Shown here: in pieces, positions 44,581 to 54,717 of the stretch
Layout: each line of letters begins with the position of its first letter
Position numbering within the stretch: position 1 is the stretch's first letter
Assembly (NCBI GenBank): GCA_025667525.1
Contig: CM046876.1
Location: 478,536,557-478,600,556 of the forward strand
DNA length: 64,000 bases
Direction: 5' to 3'
DNA from: Glebionis coronaria
Lineage: Eukaryota > Streptophyta > Magnoliopsida > Asterales > Asteraceae
Made by a program: the position numbers and the translations under genes
The notes under the pieces: generated by a model
The model's input: only the letters and a program-made list of their open reading frames with translations
Told to the model about the DNA's origin: nothing
The model's database searches: none

Positions 44581-45623
44581 TTTTTGCATACTCTTAATTA
44601 AGTTTATCATAATCAAACTTAGGATATTCCAACAGCGTTTGTGACCGATTCTCTTTAACTAGTGATATACTCGGGATCATCCGGAATAACAATCGAATCT
44701 AAGACCAAACCTAATTTTGTTGCATCATAAAGTCTCGGGTTGTGGTTAAAAACTTGCTTTGCATAACCCGGGTTAGGTGGAAGGTCTGTTAGACGCGATA
44801 GAGTAAATTCCTTAAAAGATGAATGAAACAAATGTACTAAATGTGAAGCGAAGTATTGTTTTAAAAGCAAAAGTTCAGTCTTTTTAATTTTATTAGACAC
44901 ATTAATTTCTGTTTCAACCTTTTTAGACTCGAGAATTTTGAAATCCGTTTGCAGTTTTTAAAAATTAGTAATGACTAACTCTTTCCCTTTAAGTTCTTTT
45001 GTAAGATTTACTCTTAAATGTTCAATTTCTAGTAAATGATCCATTTAGACTTTCCTAAGCTCATCAAACTCTGGATTAGTTAAGGTATTGGTCGATGGAG
45101 TTAATTCCAAGGTGTGAACCTTTTCTTTGTACAAAGCAAGCTCGACAGATAAGGTCTGATTAACACTGAGGGTTTCGAGGACCGCAGTATTCATTTGGCC
45201 AAGCATAGATGCCGAAACCATTACCAAATATTGTTAAGCAGGAGAATTCGTATTTGTAATAGCTCCCGGTTGTGTTTCACTCAAAGTCTGGAGACTTGCA
45301 TTGATATTGCTATCATTGTTTGTCTCCTCGTTTGAATTACTAACCACTGGAGGCTCGTCTGGATACTGAGACGCTTGCTCAACCTGATAAGGTACAATAC
45401 TAGTATCATTGGTAGTACTTGGTACCTCAACGATTTGGTCAGACCTATAGAGCAAGAGATTTTCCATAAGAGCTGCCTTGGCGGTGTTGTAGTCATCACA
45501 GTCTGAATCATATGCATCGAGATCATCGCATTGATATGATGCATTGTTAGTGAAAGCTGCTGTGAGTCCTTCATTATCCGTAACTCCTAGATCTGCTAGA
45601 AACGATACTCCTCTTCATCTAAC
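44581..45623 (-). pseudogene. Element D gag C-terminal part
   Basis: Open pieces 44655-44900 (LLLLKQYFASHLVHLFHS, DLPPNPGYAKQ, NPRLYDATKLG), 45045-45227 and 45234-45467. They follow the order and wording of the C gag C-terminus, with several stops and frameshifts. Confidence 0.8.
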
Positions 45624-45848
45624 TCATGGCCATTGCTTAGCTTTGACTAACATGACCTTCTCCTCAAACCACAAAGTATCCCTGCTCCTTTTGGGTTGCT
45701 TACTCTCCCTAGCCATATGTCCTTTTCCTTTACAGTTGTAGCAGATAATCATCTTCACTTTGCAAGTATTGTTTCCTCTTGGAGCAGTTTTAAATGGGTG
45801 TGCACCGGTATTAGATGAACTTGGTCTCCCCTGAAGTGGTTGCACCAT
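45624..45848 (-). pseudogene. Element D zinc knuckle region
   Basis: 75-residue fragment with CYNCKGKGHMARES. The last Cys of the CCHC knuckle has become Ser. Basic KQPKRSRD follows, as in C (TQPKRRRDDAW). Confidence 0.85.
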
Positions 45849-46580
45849 GACCCTACCATCTTGAATTGGTGCTAGTACATCAGTAGGATTATCCCCTTGT
45901 TTGAACTCAGGAATTGGAACCTCATCATCGCACTAAAAAAACTGGTGCTGGTGGAGCTGCATAAACATTGGAAGGAGTACTGACATGTTGTGAATAGTTG
46001 GGTAGAAGAACTTCCGGTTGCGGGTATATGATAGCAAGATTTGTTGGTGGTTGATAAGGAGAGTATGATTGTTGAGCATATGGTGATTGACATGAGTCTC
46101 TTTGTGATGATGATGCTGGTAGATGATATTGTTGCTGATATGATGTAGGTGGTTGTCGTAATATCGAATACTGTGGAAAGCTTGGGGTCTGATACATGGG
46201 CTTGTGATAAGATTGTTGCCCCATAGCATATGGAGTGTTTTTATATGACAATGTTGGATGATTTTCCTATAATGCCAATGGTTCGGGATAAGATCCTTGA
46301 GACATGCGTTTCATGAGCACATGCTTCTCGTGTTGCTGCAAGAAAGCATATAGTTGATCTAAGTTTGATTTGTGCAAATCCCGAATCAATATAACGTCAG
46401 TGACGTATTGGCTCCACTCTGGGGGGTAACGTGTTCAAGAACTTGGTGTTGAGCTGAAACTGAGCAATCGTTAGATTATACACATTCAAATCATTCATCA
46501 ATGTAGTGAATCGCCAATAGTAGTCATGAAGAGTTTCCCCTGGAATGTATGAAAACCTATCGAACAAGTCATTCGTTTTT
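45849..46580 (-). pseudogene. Element D gag, Gln/Pro/Tyr-rich and capsid remnant
   Basis: Open at 45925-46251 (YHKPMYQTPSFPQYS, QSPYAQQSYSPYQPP), then capsid remnants up to about 46580 (matching the NDYYLRFTLLLNEL part of C). The capsid N-terminus is absent: near 46580 the sequence jumps to the leader, removing about 150 codons compared with C. Confidence 0.75.
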
Positions 46581-47404
46581 AATCACTTGAAGAAAGATTA
46601 CCAAATAATCGAGCAATGAAATAAAGTAAAGTGTTTTGTTTTGTTGAAACAATATGTTGTTATCTTTTGGTTGTGTGTTGTTGTGAATGTATTCAAATAA
46701 ATGCAAAGTCTAAAAATATTGAAGTTGTGCAAAAATTGGATAAGATTTCGCAATATCCTCAAAGATGTCGCAAAAACCTAACAACAGCTAATCTTCGCAA
46801 TGTTCAAAAACAAGCTTCGCAATGTTGAAAATGGCAAGTCTTCGCAATACCTAAAGTTTAGTCTTCACAATAATCTCAAGTACAATCTTCGCAATACTAA
46901 AAAATTGTCCAACCTTCACAATGATCAAAATTCTGATCTTCGCAATAATCTCAAGTACAAACTTCACAATAATTCAAAAAGCAAACTCTTCGCAATACTC
47001 AAATAGTCTTCGCAATAACAAGCGTGTATCTTCGCAATCGCATAAACTATTCTTCGCAATACAACACGTAAGATCTGTCGCAATAAGCTGTCACAATAAA
47101 ACCCTAGAGTATTGGAGTAATATGTCGCAATAACAAAACCCTAGAGTATTGCGATGGAAAGATTTCGTAATATGAGTTACTTTTCCGTACTTTTGAAGGA
47201 AAAAAATGAGATTTTTGCTTAGAAATCCGTGAATTTAACCAATCCAAAGCACCCAAATCTCTACCACAAGTATGTAGAAGATATGTGGATCACTTGGAAC
47301 AACAAAAAGCACGAAAAAAATTTGAAGCTAGGGTATAAATCAATCAAAAACACACGAACACAATAAAATAAGCATGAACAACACAAAACCCACCTCTATG
47401 TCAT
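46581..47404 (-). other. Element D 5' leader with ATTGCGA array
   Basis: About 820 bp. From 46746 to about 47130 there are about 12-13 TCGCAAT (sense ATTGCGA), most as CTTCGCAATA, and several CTTCACAAT variants. Spacing is about 20-25 bp. Same place in the element as the ATTCCGA arrays of A and C, with one base changed. Confidence 0.78.
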
Positions 47405-47425
47405 CCCATGGCTCTTGATACCAAT

Positions 47426-47725
47426 TGTAGAACCTTGGAAATCTATGATCTAACAAGAGGGTTGATGTTTCTAGTGAGAGAAAGTAGAGAGAGAAAGATG
47501 AGAGGAAATGTGTGTAATATATCAAAATAATGAAACAACCAACACCCCTTTCCATGAAGGAAAGGGGTTTATATACCCAAGTCCATTAGTGGACTTGGGC
47601 CTCCGGCCCATGAACATGCTCATGGGTCGGGCTTGCATAAAATGTAACTTAACTATACTACGAGCTCTTAACTATATTGTTGGAGTGACCGAGACTTTCT
47701 AAATACAAAAAACGTATTCCCAACA
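47426..47725 (-). repeat. Element D 5' LTR
   Basis: 300 bp, TGTAGAACC...TTCCCAACA on the plus strand. Similar in layout to the C LTR. TATA (minus TATATAAACC) is flanked by palindromes 47544-47553 / 47559-47568 and 47576-47585 / 47590-47599. PBS at 47405-47423. E sequence follows directly. Confidence 0.9.
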
Positions 47726-48069
47726 TGGACACATCGACCTACATGATCAACCGAATCCTCATTCGACCTTGTCTAGGAAAGACCCCTTATGAGATTCTTA
47801 AAGGTAAGAAACCCTCATTAGAATATTTTAAGTTGTTTGGAAGAAAGTGCTACATTCTCAACACCAAAGATTACCTTACTAAGTTTGACCCAAAGTCTTA
47901 CAAAGGTATCCTTTTATGGTACTCACAATCTAGTAAAGCATACATAGTCCTTAATAGAACCTCGAGCGTAATTGAAGAATCGCTCAACGTGACATTCGAT
48001 GAAACTCCTCCTACATCTAAGACACCGCCATTGGATGATGATGACTTAGATGAATTAGACATAGTTTAA
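47726..48069 (+). pseudogene. Element E integrase C-terminus
   Basis: 114 residues: RPCLGKTPYEILKGKKPSLE, FGRKCYILNTKDYLTKFDPK and IEESLNVTFDE, the C-terminal copia integrase region that follows the DDE core. The ORF appears to begin with ATG at 47725, but that A belongs to the D LTR. It ends in an acidic linker and a stop. Confidence 0.88.
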
Positions 48070-48199
48070 GCCAAAGAGGTTAGAAAACTAGGAGATAAAG
48101 ACCTTAGTGTTGAAAAGGTAGTAAAGATTAAGTAATTTAAGGATCATGCCCTAGAGAATGCCATATGCGACCTTAACCCAAGGACCCCTATATCTCAAG

Positions 48200-49375
48200 C
48201 CCAAAATTAAAGTAACTTCTATTTCGTCTCTTTGGTTGAACCTAAGAATGTTAACGAAGCTTTGATGGACGAGAGTCAAGTCATCGCCATGCAAGAAGAA
48301 TTAAATTAATTCATTGCTAATAACGTTTGGGAACTTGTTCCTTCACCTAGAAATACCACCATCATAGGAACCAAATGGGTTTTTAGAAACAAACTAGATA
48401 AGAATGGTGTAGTGTCTCGTAACAAGGCTAGACTTGTAGCTCAAGGTTATAATCAACAAGAAGGAATTTATTATGACGAGACGTATGCATCCGTAGCAAG
48501 GTTAGAGTCCATTAGGATCCTTTTAGCATTGCATGTGCATTAGACTTTAAGCTTCAAAAAATGGATGTAAATAGTGCATTTCTTAACGGTTTGATCAATG
48601 AAGAGGTATATGTGGCTCAACCTCCTGACTTCATTGAGTCTGAGAAACCGGATCATGTTTATAAGCTTAAGAAACCTCTTTATGGTCTTAAACAAGCACC
48701 CAAATCTTGGTATGATAGACTTAAAGCTTTTCTTTAAAACATGAGTATACCATGGGCATGGTAGATAATACTCTCTTTACAAAAAAGAAAGGATCTCATC
48801 TTATCATTGTTCAAATATATGTCGACGACATTATATTCGACTCAACTTATCAAAGTGTGTGTGATGACTTTTCCAAAATCATGCATGATGAGTTTGAAAT
48901 AAGCATGATGGTGAACTTAACTTCTTTTTAGGACTCCAAATTACACAAATGGACGATGGTATTTTCTTTAATCAATCTAAGTACGTTAAAGAAATGCTAA
49001 AGAATTTTGGACTAGAGGAGTCTAAGCCAATGAAAACTCCCATGGCCTCGGACACTAAACTCACCGTAGATGATGATAGTCGGTAAACAATACCAAATAT
49101 AGAGTAGGATTGGTAGTTTGTTATACCTAACGGTAAGTCGACCCGATATCATGTTTAGTGTTTGTCTTTGTGTCCGTTTCCAAGAGAATCCCAAAACTTC
49201 TCACCTTGAAGGGGTTAAGCGTATCTTCCGATACATTAAAGGCACTATTTGGTATTATGGTATCCCAAATGGGCCGACGTAGAAACCATAGTTTACGCCG
49301 ACTTGGATCATGCAGGAAACTATGTGGATCGGAAAAGCACTAGCGGAATTTGTACCTTCATGGGTTGTTGCTTAA
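48200..49375 (+). pseudogene. Element E reverse transcriptase and start of RNase H
   Basis: Copia RT in several frames: NKARLVAQGYNQQEG near 48420, MDVNSAFLNGLINEEVYV near 48560, LYGLKQAPKSWYDRL near 48680, the catalytic YVDD at 48818-48829 ([10 protein letters not shown]), and NFFLGLQITQMDDGIFF near 48920. The RNase H start (YADLDHAGNYVDRKSTSGIC) is just before the F insertion. At least four stops or frameshifts. Confidence 0.87.
49371..49375. repeat. Target-site duplication of F (left copy)
   Basis: CTTAA, repeated at 56403-56407. Confidence 0.92.
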
Positions 49376-49464
49376 TGATAGGTGTGAAAACACCCATCTT
49401 TTTACACTTAATTATAATGAAAAGGAGACCATAACGTATATTTTATGTCGTAAATGTCAGAATT

Positions 49465-49707
49465 ATGCGTGGTCTGTGTTTTTATTGTGTTTTAGGACCA
49501 AAAGATGAAAAAGGAAGAAAACACGGGCTTCCACGGGCTTTTATCGAAGAAAAAGACAAAAGACGAAGTCAAAAGATCAAGTGTGCAAAAGAACGGAAGT
49601 CCAAGGCCTATTTTGAAGATTTATCAAAGAAAAAGTCTAAAGACGGAAGTTTAATAAAGCCGAAAAACTCAAGTCTAATTTATGAAGAAATCACAAGACG
49701 AGTTTAA
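49465..49707 (+). other. Short Lys-rich ORF in F U3
   Basis: 80 residues (GPKDEKGRKHG, KDKRRSQKIKCAKERKSKA). It is kept open in both LTRs (54808-55050) with two amino-acid changes. It lies upstream of the TATA box, so it would be transcribed only near the 3' end of the element RNA. Probably fortuitous; no known relative. Confidence 0.3.
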
Positions 49708-49807
49708 ACTAATCACGAGACAAAGTCGAAAAAGTCGAAGAACTTAGAAGACAAAAAGGCGAGAAAGAAAGAAAGAAAGGAGGAAGCCACCAACCACTCC
49801 CCTCTCC

Positions 49808-49815
49808 TATAAATA
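49808..49815 (+). promoter_or_regulatory. TATA box of F 5' LTR
   Basis: TATAAATA in CTCCTATAAATACCACC, kept in the 3' LTR at 55151-55158. Confidence 0.65.
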
Positions 49816-50268
49816 CCACCCTCATTTGTTAGGAAAAGGTTGATTAGTTTTAGGAGTAGAATAGGAGTAGTGTAGATTTATGCTTTCTCTCTCTAAATTT
49901 ATGCTTTATCTCTCATGATTTAATAGGTAAGATTTAATTTTCATGTTTTTAATTGTTGAATCATTTAATTTTTAATTAGGCTTTTAATTCATCTCCTTCT
50001 TCCTTTCTATGGTTTAATCTTTACTTTGTTATTGATTGTGTTCTTGAGTTTTCATAGTTTTAATCAAGTGGGTTTTGATTATTTTGGTTATTATTGGTAG
50101 TTTTAGGGATTTGTTTTGATTGATTATTGTTACTTTATCATTAGTAGATGTTTATTCGATAGTTGGTTTAATCTTTTGGTTGATTTGGTTAGTTTTGATT
50201 AAGATTCGTCTTGTTTTTAGTTTCCCCTGTTCTTCATATCATCTTTCTATTCCCCAGATTCCGAACTA

Positions 50269-50692
50269 GTGTTTTTATTCCGGATGAACATAACATTCCG
50301 AATAAAGATTTATTCCGGATGAAGGTGTTAGTTAAATTATTCCGGATGAGCTTATATTCCGGATGAGCCGTTTGTTTTGAATATTCCGAATCAGCTTCTT
50401 ATTCCGCATGAACCTATTTTTCCGAGTCAAGCATTTTTCCGAATAAGTCACTTTTTCCGAATGAAGGATTTTTATTCCGAGGCATTTTTCCGAATCAAAC
50501 CATTTTTTTTCAAATGAACCAACATTCCGCATCAAGCAATTTATTCCGAGTCAGCTTGTTATTCCGGATCAATGATTATTCCGCATGAAGGGTTTATTCC
50601 AGACGAACCCTTTATTCCGGATGAAGCTTTATTCTGGATGAATGATTTTATTCCGGATGAACATTTTTTCCGAATGAGCTTGTATTCCGGAT
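50269..50692 (+). repeat. ATTCCGGATGA array in F LTR
   Basis: About 21 TTCCG words in 420 bp, mostly ATTCCGGATGA, ATTCCGAATNA or ATTCCGCATGA, spaced about 14-20 bp. Downstream of the TATA box, so in the transcribed leader. The copy in the 3' LTR is 55599-56040. Confidence 0.85.
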
Positions 50693-51060
50693 GAGTACTT
50701 TTTCTTGGATTTGTTAATTTTGTATTTTCTATTTTTCAGAAAAGTGACAGTTTTCTGGTGATTATTTTTAGCTTATTTTTATTACTTCGCGCATTTTATT
50801 TTTCAGTCTTTAATTAATTTTGTCTTTTAGTTTTATTTTTATTTATTGTTTCGCTTTAAGTTACGTTTAAATATTTGTTTTGCCCCTTTATTATTTATCT
50901 TTGGTTTATTTTTACTTTGCTTCGCATTTACCCTTTTAGTAGAATAGAAAGCCAACTTCCCTTTTCGTTACCAAGAACGACTGAGTCACACTTAAACCTT
51001 AATCAATCCGAGGAGATCGGTTTAACGAACTTTCATACTTAGCAAAATCCTGTTATCAAA

Positions 51061-51078
51061 TGGCGCTGCTGCCGGCTC
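51061..51078 (+). other. Primer binding site of F
   Basis: TGGCGCTGCTGCCGGCTC, two bases after the LTR. Confidence 0.85.
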
Positions 51079-51261
51079 TTTTCGTGAAGATTAACGGTTT
51101 TTTGTGAGAGACGCGTTGGATTTTGGGATCCGTTCACTTTTGGACGTTATTTTTCTTGCCTAAAATTTCAAAACTCCCAAAACATTTGAAAAATCTTAAA
51201 AAGCATTTCTTTTTCAAAGTTTTGCACCAAAAATATTCTTCTTGCTTATCTATTGTTCTCT

Positions 51262-52830
51262 ATGGATTCTTATGTCCATTGCGTCGGGTGTTGGAGACGA
51301 CTATATGGGAGCGAAGCATGTCAATGGTGTTCATGCGAGCGATGCGGAAGAGACCTTCCTCCCATTTCCATCGATTCACAAATAGGATTTTGTCCATCGT
51401 GTAATTCGATTAACTCATCCTTTACTTCTAATGAACTTAATCCTCCCTATTGCATGTATTGTGGAAGAGATTCTCATTGGCATGTTTCGTTCCCGGTTCG
51501 ATACCCGTATGGTCACGGGCAAGATCCGGGTTACAATTATGACAATGGTAATAGCTATCCACATAACGCACCCGGTGTTGCTCCATACCCGTTTTTCAAC
51601 AACTGTGGGGGCCCTCACGATGCTTCTTCTTGTCAACCGATGAATTATTATGAGCCACATCCGTGCTATAATTCCGGTATGTATAACTTTGAGCCCCCAC
51701 TTCCCACCCTCAATCATCAATCCTCTCAGGGAATTCGTATTGCCCAACAACTCACTACTTTGAATGACGAAACACACGCCATTATTTTGCATCTTCAAGA
51801 AGTCGTTGTTCAGCTAAACGAAGCATGGGTGGAGGAAAAGCGACAGCAACAAGAGCAAGTATCTAATCTTAGTGATTATACCCCTCCTCTTGTGCGTCCA
51901 TACTATTATGATGATGATGACGATGAGAATACTATTTCTTGGAATGATCTTGTTGCCCAATGTCCTAGCGCAATTGCACTCCCCTCTCTTAATATCCCCA
52001 ATGCCTCTAAGGATTGTGATACATCGAGTGAGGTTAGTGATTTTGCTCTCGAAAATTCTTTGAGGAGGTTTGTGATGTACCGACTTGTGTGGAGCTTACG
52101 GAAGAGGTCCCTCTTCATGATGATGAGTTTTCTCCATGCTATGAGAATTTCACTTTTGAATTTTCTCATCTCTCCCCATTTCCTCCGGGCGATGAGGACG
52201 ATGTTGATTTATCTCTCCGACATACGAGAAGTTCACCCCTGAACTTGATCTTGTAGATGAGGTGGAAGACGTAATTCTTCGCGACAAATTACGGAAAGTT
52301 CATCTTCTTATTGCTCAAATTGAAGCATTGAATTCTCCTCTTTCCGAGTCTTTACTTCCATCTATTACTCTCGTTGAGAATAATGATACATCTATGGAGG
52401 AAATCGACATTCTCTTAATACCTCCGGGTATTGATGACGATGACATGGAGGGGGATATTCTTTTTGATACTTTGCTACATGAAGATATTGTCCCAAGTCC
52501 CCCTCCTGAGCACATTTCATCCACTCCTTTAGAACCCATCGCCGAGGATGAGTGCTTTGACCCGGGAGGTGCTATTGACTATTCTATGAGTGCTAACTTT
52601 ACGGCTATGTCGATTGGTCAACATACATTGTCTTTGGGGGATGACAATGTGCTTACTTTACCCACCCACCTCCCGTGGATCATGACCTCACATACTTCTC
52701 GTATGTTGAGCGCATTTTTCTCCCATTTAAGACTTATCCTCCTGCCTCTCCTTCATTGATGTCCTCCGGGAACGAGGACAAGGTCTTTGATCCCGGTATT
52801 ACATTTGAGGCTTCCCCATGGACCATTTAA
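51262..52830 (+). pseudogene. Element F Cys-rich acidic protein (gag-like accessory ORF)
   Basis: Open from 51253 to about 52060 in one frame; I prefer ATG 51262 (MDSYVHC). Cys at residues 10, 13, 23, 26, 28, 31, 47, 50, 67, 70, 118 and 127 (counted from 51253) form CxxC pairs. FNNCGGPHDASSC resembles a C-x2-C-x3-H-x4-C knuckle with the first Cys changed to Phe. Asp run at 220-225. After a frameshift near 52060 and another near 52230 the acidic part continues (EEVPLHDDEFSPCYENF; then 52262-52759 with MEEIDILLIPPGIDDDD) to about 52830. I recall this protein family from Asteraceae gypsy-type elements. Function unknown. Confidence 0.72.
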
Positions 52831-54702
52831 TTCGGGGACGAGTCAGGCTCGTGACTCGGATAACAAAAACAAGCGCTTCTCGGGAGGCAACCCGATTATC
52901 TATCTATCTTTATCTATTTTTATAAAGTGTAGGGGGAGACCCCCGTTGGTGTTTCTTGTTTTCTTTCTTATGATATGCAGGGATTCAAGCTTTCAAAGAC
53001 ACACTCTTGATAACTTTTGATGACCTGTGATTCCGTGTTCTCGTCTTCCCGGTTCTATCCTAAACTCTTTTGATTCACTATTTTATATTTTCCAATATTA
53101 AAATAGGAATCACTTTAGTTGTCTCTTCCTTAGCAAGATTTAAACAAAGTGCACAATGTCCTAAGTGTAGGGAAGTTTACTCCCACATGCTTAAACATTG
53201 AGGACAATGTTTATATCAAGTGTAGGGGGGACTTCTATCGTAGTTAAGTGGGCTTTTCCGTGAATTTGACCTCATTTTAATCGGAAATTCGATTTTTCGA
53301 CATTTTTCAAAATTTTTAATCTATTTTGGCCTAGTTGTAGCTTCCTTTATTTTTGTTATTTTTTATTATTTAATAAAATGGTTTTATCTAGTTTAGATGT
53401 CTTAGATATATTAGGCCCGTCGTGAATATTTTGACTCAAACCGAGTTTACTTACCCAAGTTTACTCTAGCTAGTATCCTTAACCATGTAGACCTTAATTG
53501 GTTTATTAGGCTAAGTATCCACGAGTCTCATTCCTTGAGATTTTAAATTGTGGAGAACGAGAGATGATAGAGTTAGTTATAAGTTTGGTATTCTTTCATT
53601 AACTTATGTTAGTTAATTATGATCTTTTTCTCCCATCACTTGTAAATAAATAATTGCAATAAGTAAGGTCGTACGGTCTGAAAAATTACTTAGCTTCTAG
53701 CCCAAGATCGTTTAAAAGTTGCTCGGTATTAATTAGAGTTCATAGCCAAGGCATAACTTATTGAAACGGGACGCGAAGATTGGCGAGTCCAAAAAGGCCC
53801 TAACAAGGCATGAGGATTCCATTTTGTCGCTAAAGATCCAAGATGATGTGAAGTATCATTATTCCAAAATCAATTTGAAGGATCAAGACGCACGACGAAA
53901 AGCAATCACTCCCATAAAGATCATGGAGAAGTCTATCCGAAAAGACCCTAACAAGGTATGAGGATAAATAGATCCAAGTCCAAAAAGGAGGCGGATCGTT
54001 GTATATCAAAGTCCCAAATAAGGATTGAAGAAATAATGAAGAAGTCGTGGTCAACATTTGAAGAAAATATCTCAACTACTCCAAGTGAAGATATACACTA
54101 TAAACGAAGAGAAGGCCATAATTTCAAGAACGTCTTCTCAAGATTTGAAGTATGAAGTAAATGCCAAATATCGGTCCGAGAAAGGTCTCAAATCGTGAAG
54201 CGAGTTATGCCAAGATATGAACTTTATGAGGTCTCGAGAAGCAATTTTAAAAGATTTTGTCCTTTAGCTAACTATGGATTAGATCGTCCTACTTTATTTT
54301 CAGCCCTAATAAACTATCGAAATAAGTCAAAAATGCATCCTCGTGATCATTCAAGACAACAATAAAATATAAGAGATACACCTAGGAATAAGGGAGTCTA
54401 AGTGATTAATTGAACCGCATGAGTAAGTGTTAGTGGTGCTAACTCGTAATTACAATGATCTCATTTTTTTAAGCTTGGCATGAGGAACATGAAACTTGAG
54501 GATGATTAGTATTTGTGACACCAAAGCCCTAATGTAAGTCTTAGATATCTTTACAAGTTTCTTCCTTCTAGCATTTTGTGATTTTCTATCTCTTTAATTT
54601 TCCTTAGTATCTAGTTTTCAATAAAGGCCAAGGTAGGTTGATTATGATGGAGAATGTAAATTTGCTTTGTCATTAAGCATTGCATGAGGTCATTCCAATG
54701 GT
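52831..54702 (+). other. Element F 3' region, homologous to G
   Basis: No supported ORF. CGGGAGGCAACCCG near 52880 and AGTGTAGGGGGAGACCCCC near 52929 precede a second purine block GTGTAGGGGGGAC near 53221. From about 53130 to the PPT the sequence aligns with the reverse complement of 3055-4890 in element G, at roughly 75-80% by eye in the best parts. Confidence 0.75.
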
Positions 54703-54717
54703 CAAGTGTAGGGGATT
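54703..54717 (+). other. Polypurine tract of F
   Basis: AAGTGTAGGGGATT directly before the 3' LTR. Confidence 0.8.

Larger units (their letters stand above)
43911..47725 (-). mobile_element. Element D: Ty1/copia, 5' part only (rest beyond left edge)
   Basis: 5' LTR 47426-47725, PBS TGGTATCAAGAGCCATGG, motif-rich leader, decayed gag and start of the linker. Element G is inserted at 43910/43911, at the position matching C coordinate about 28532. The remaining linker, pol and 3' LTR of D must lie left of the window. D is related to C but distinct. Confidence 0.88.
49376..51058 (+). repeat. Element F 5' LTR
   Basis: U3 holds an 80-codon Lys-rich ORF (49465-49707). TATA box CCTATAAATACC at 49808-49815. 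The transcribed part holds the ATTCCGG array (50269-50692). Differs from the 3' LTR by a few percent. Confidence 0.94.

Noticed and set aside
49465..49707. Conserved Lys-rich ORF in both F LTRs as a real gene
   Set aside because: LTRs are copies of each other, so conservation between them carries little weight, and it lies upstream of the promoter. Kept only as a low-confidence note.
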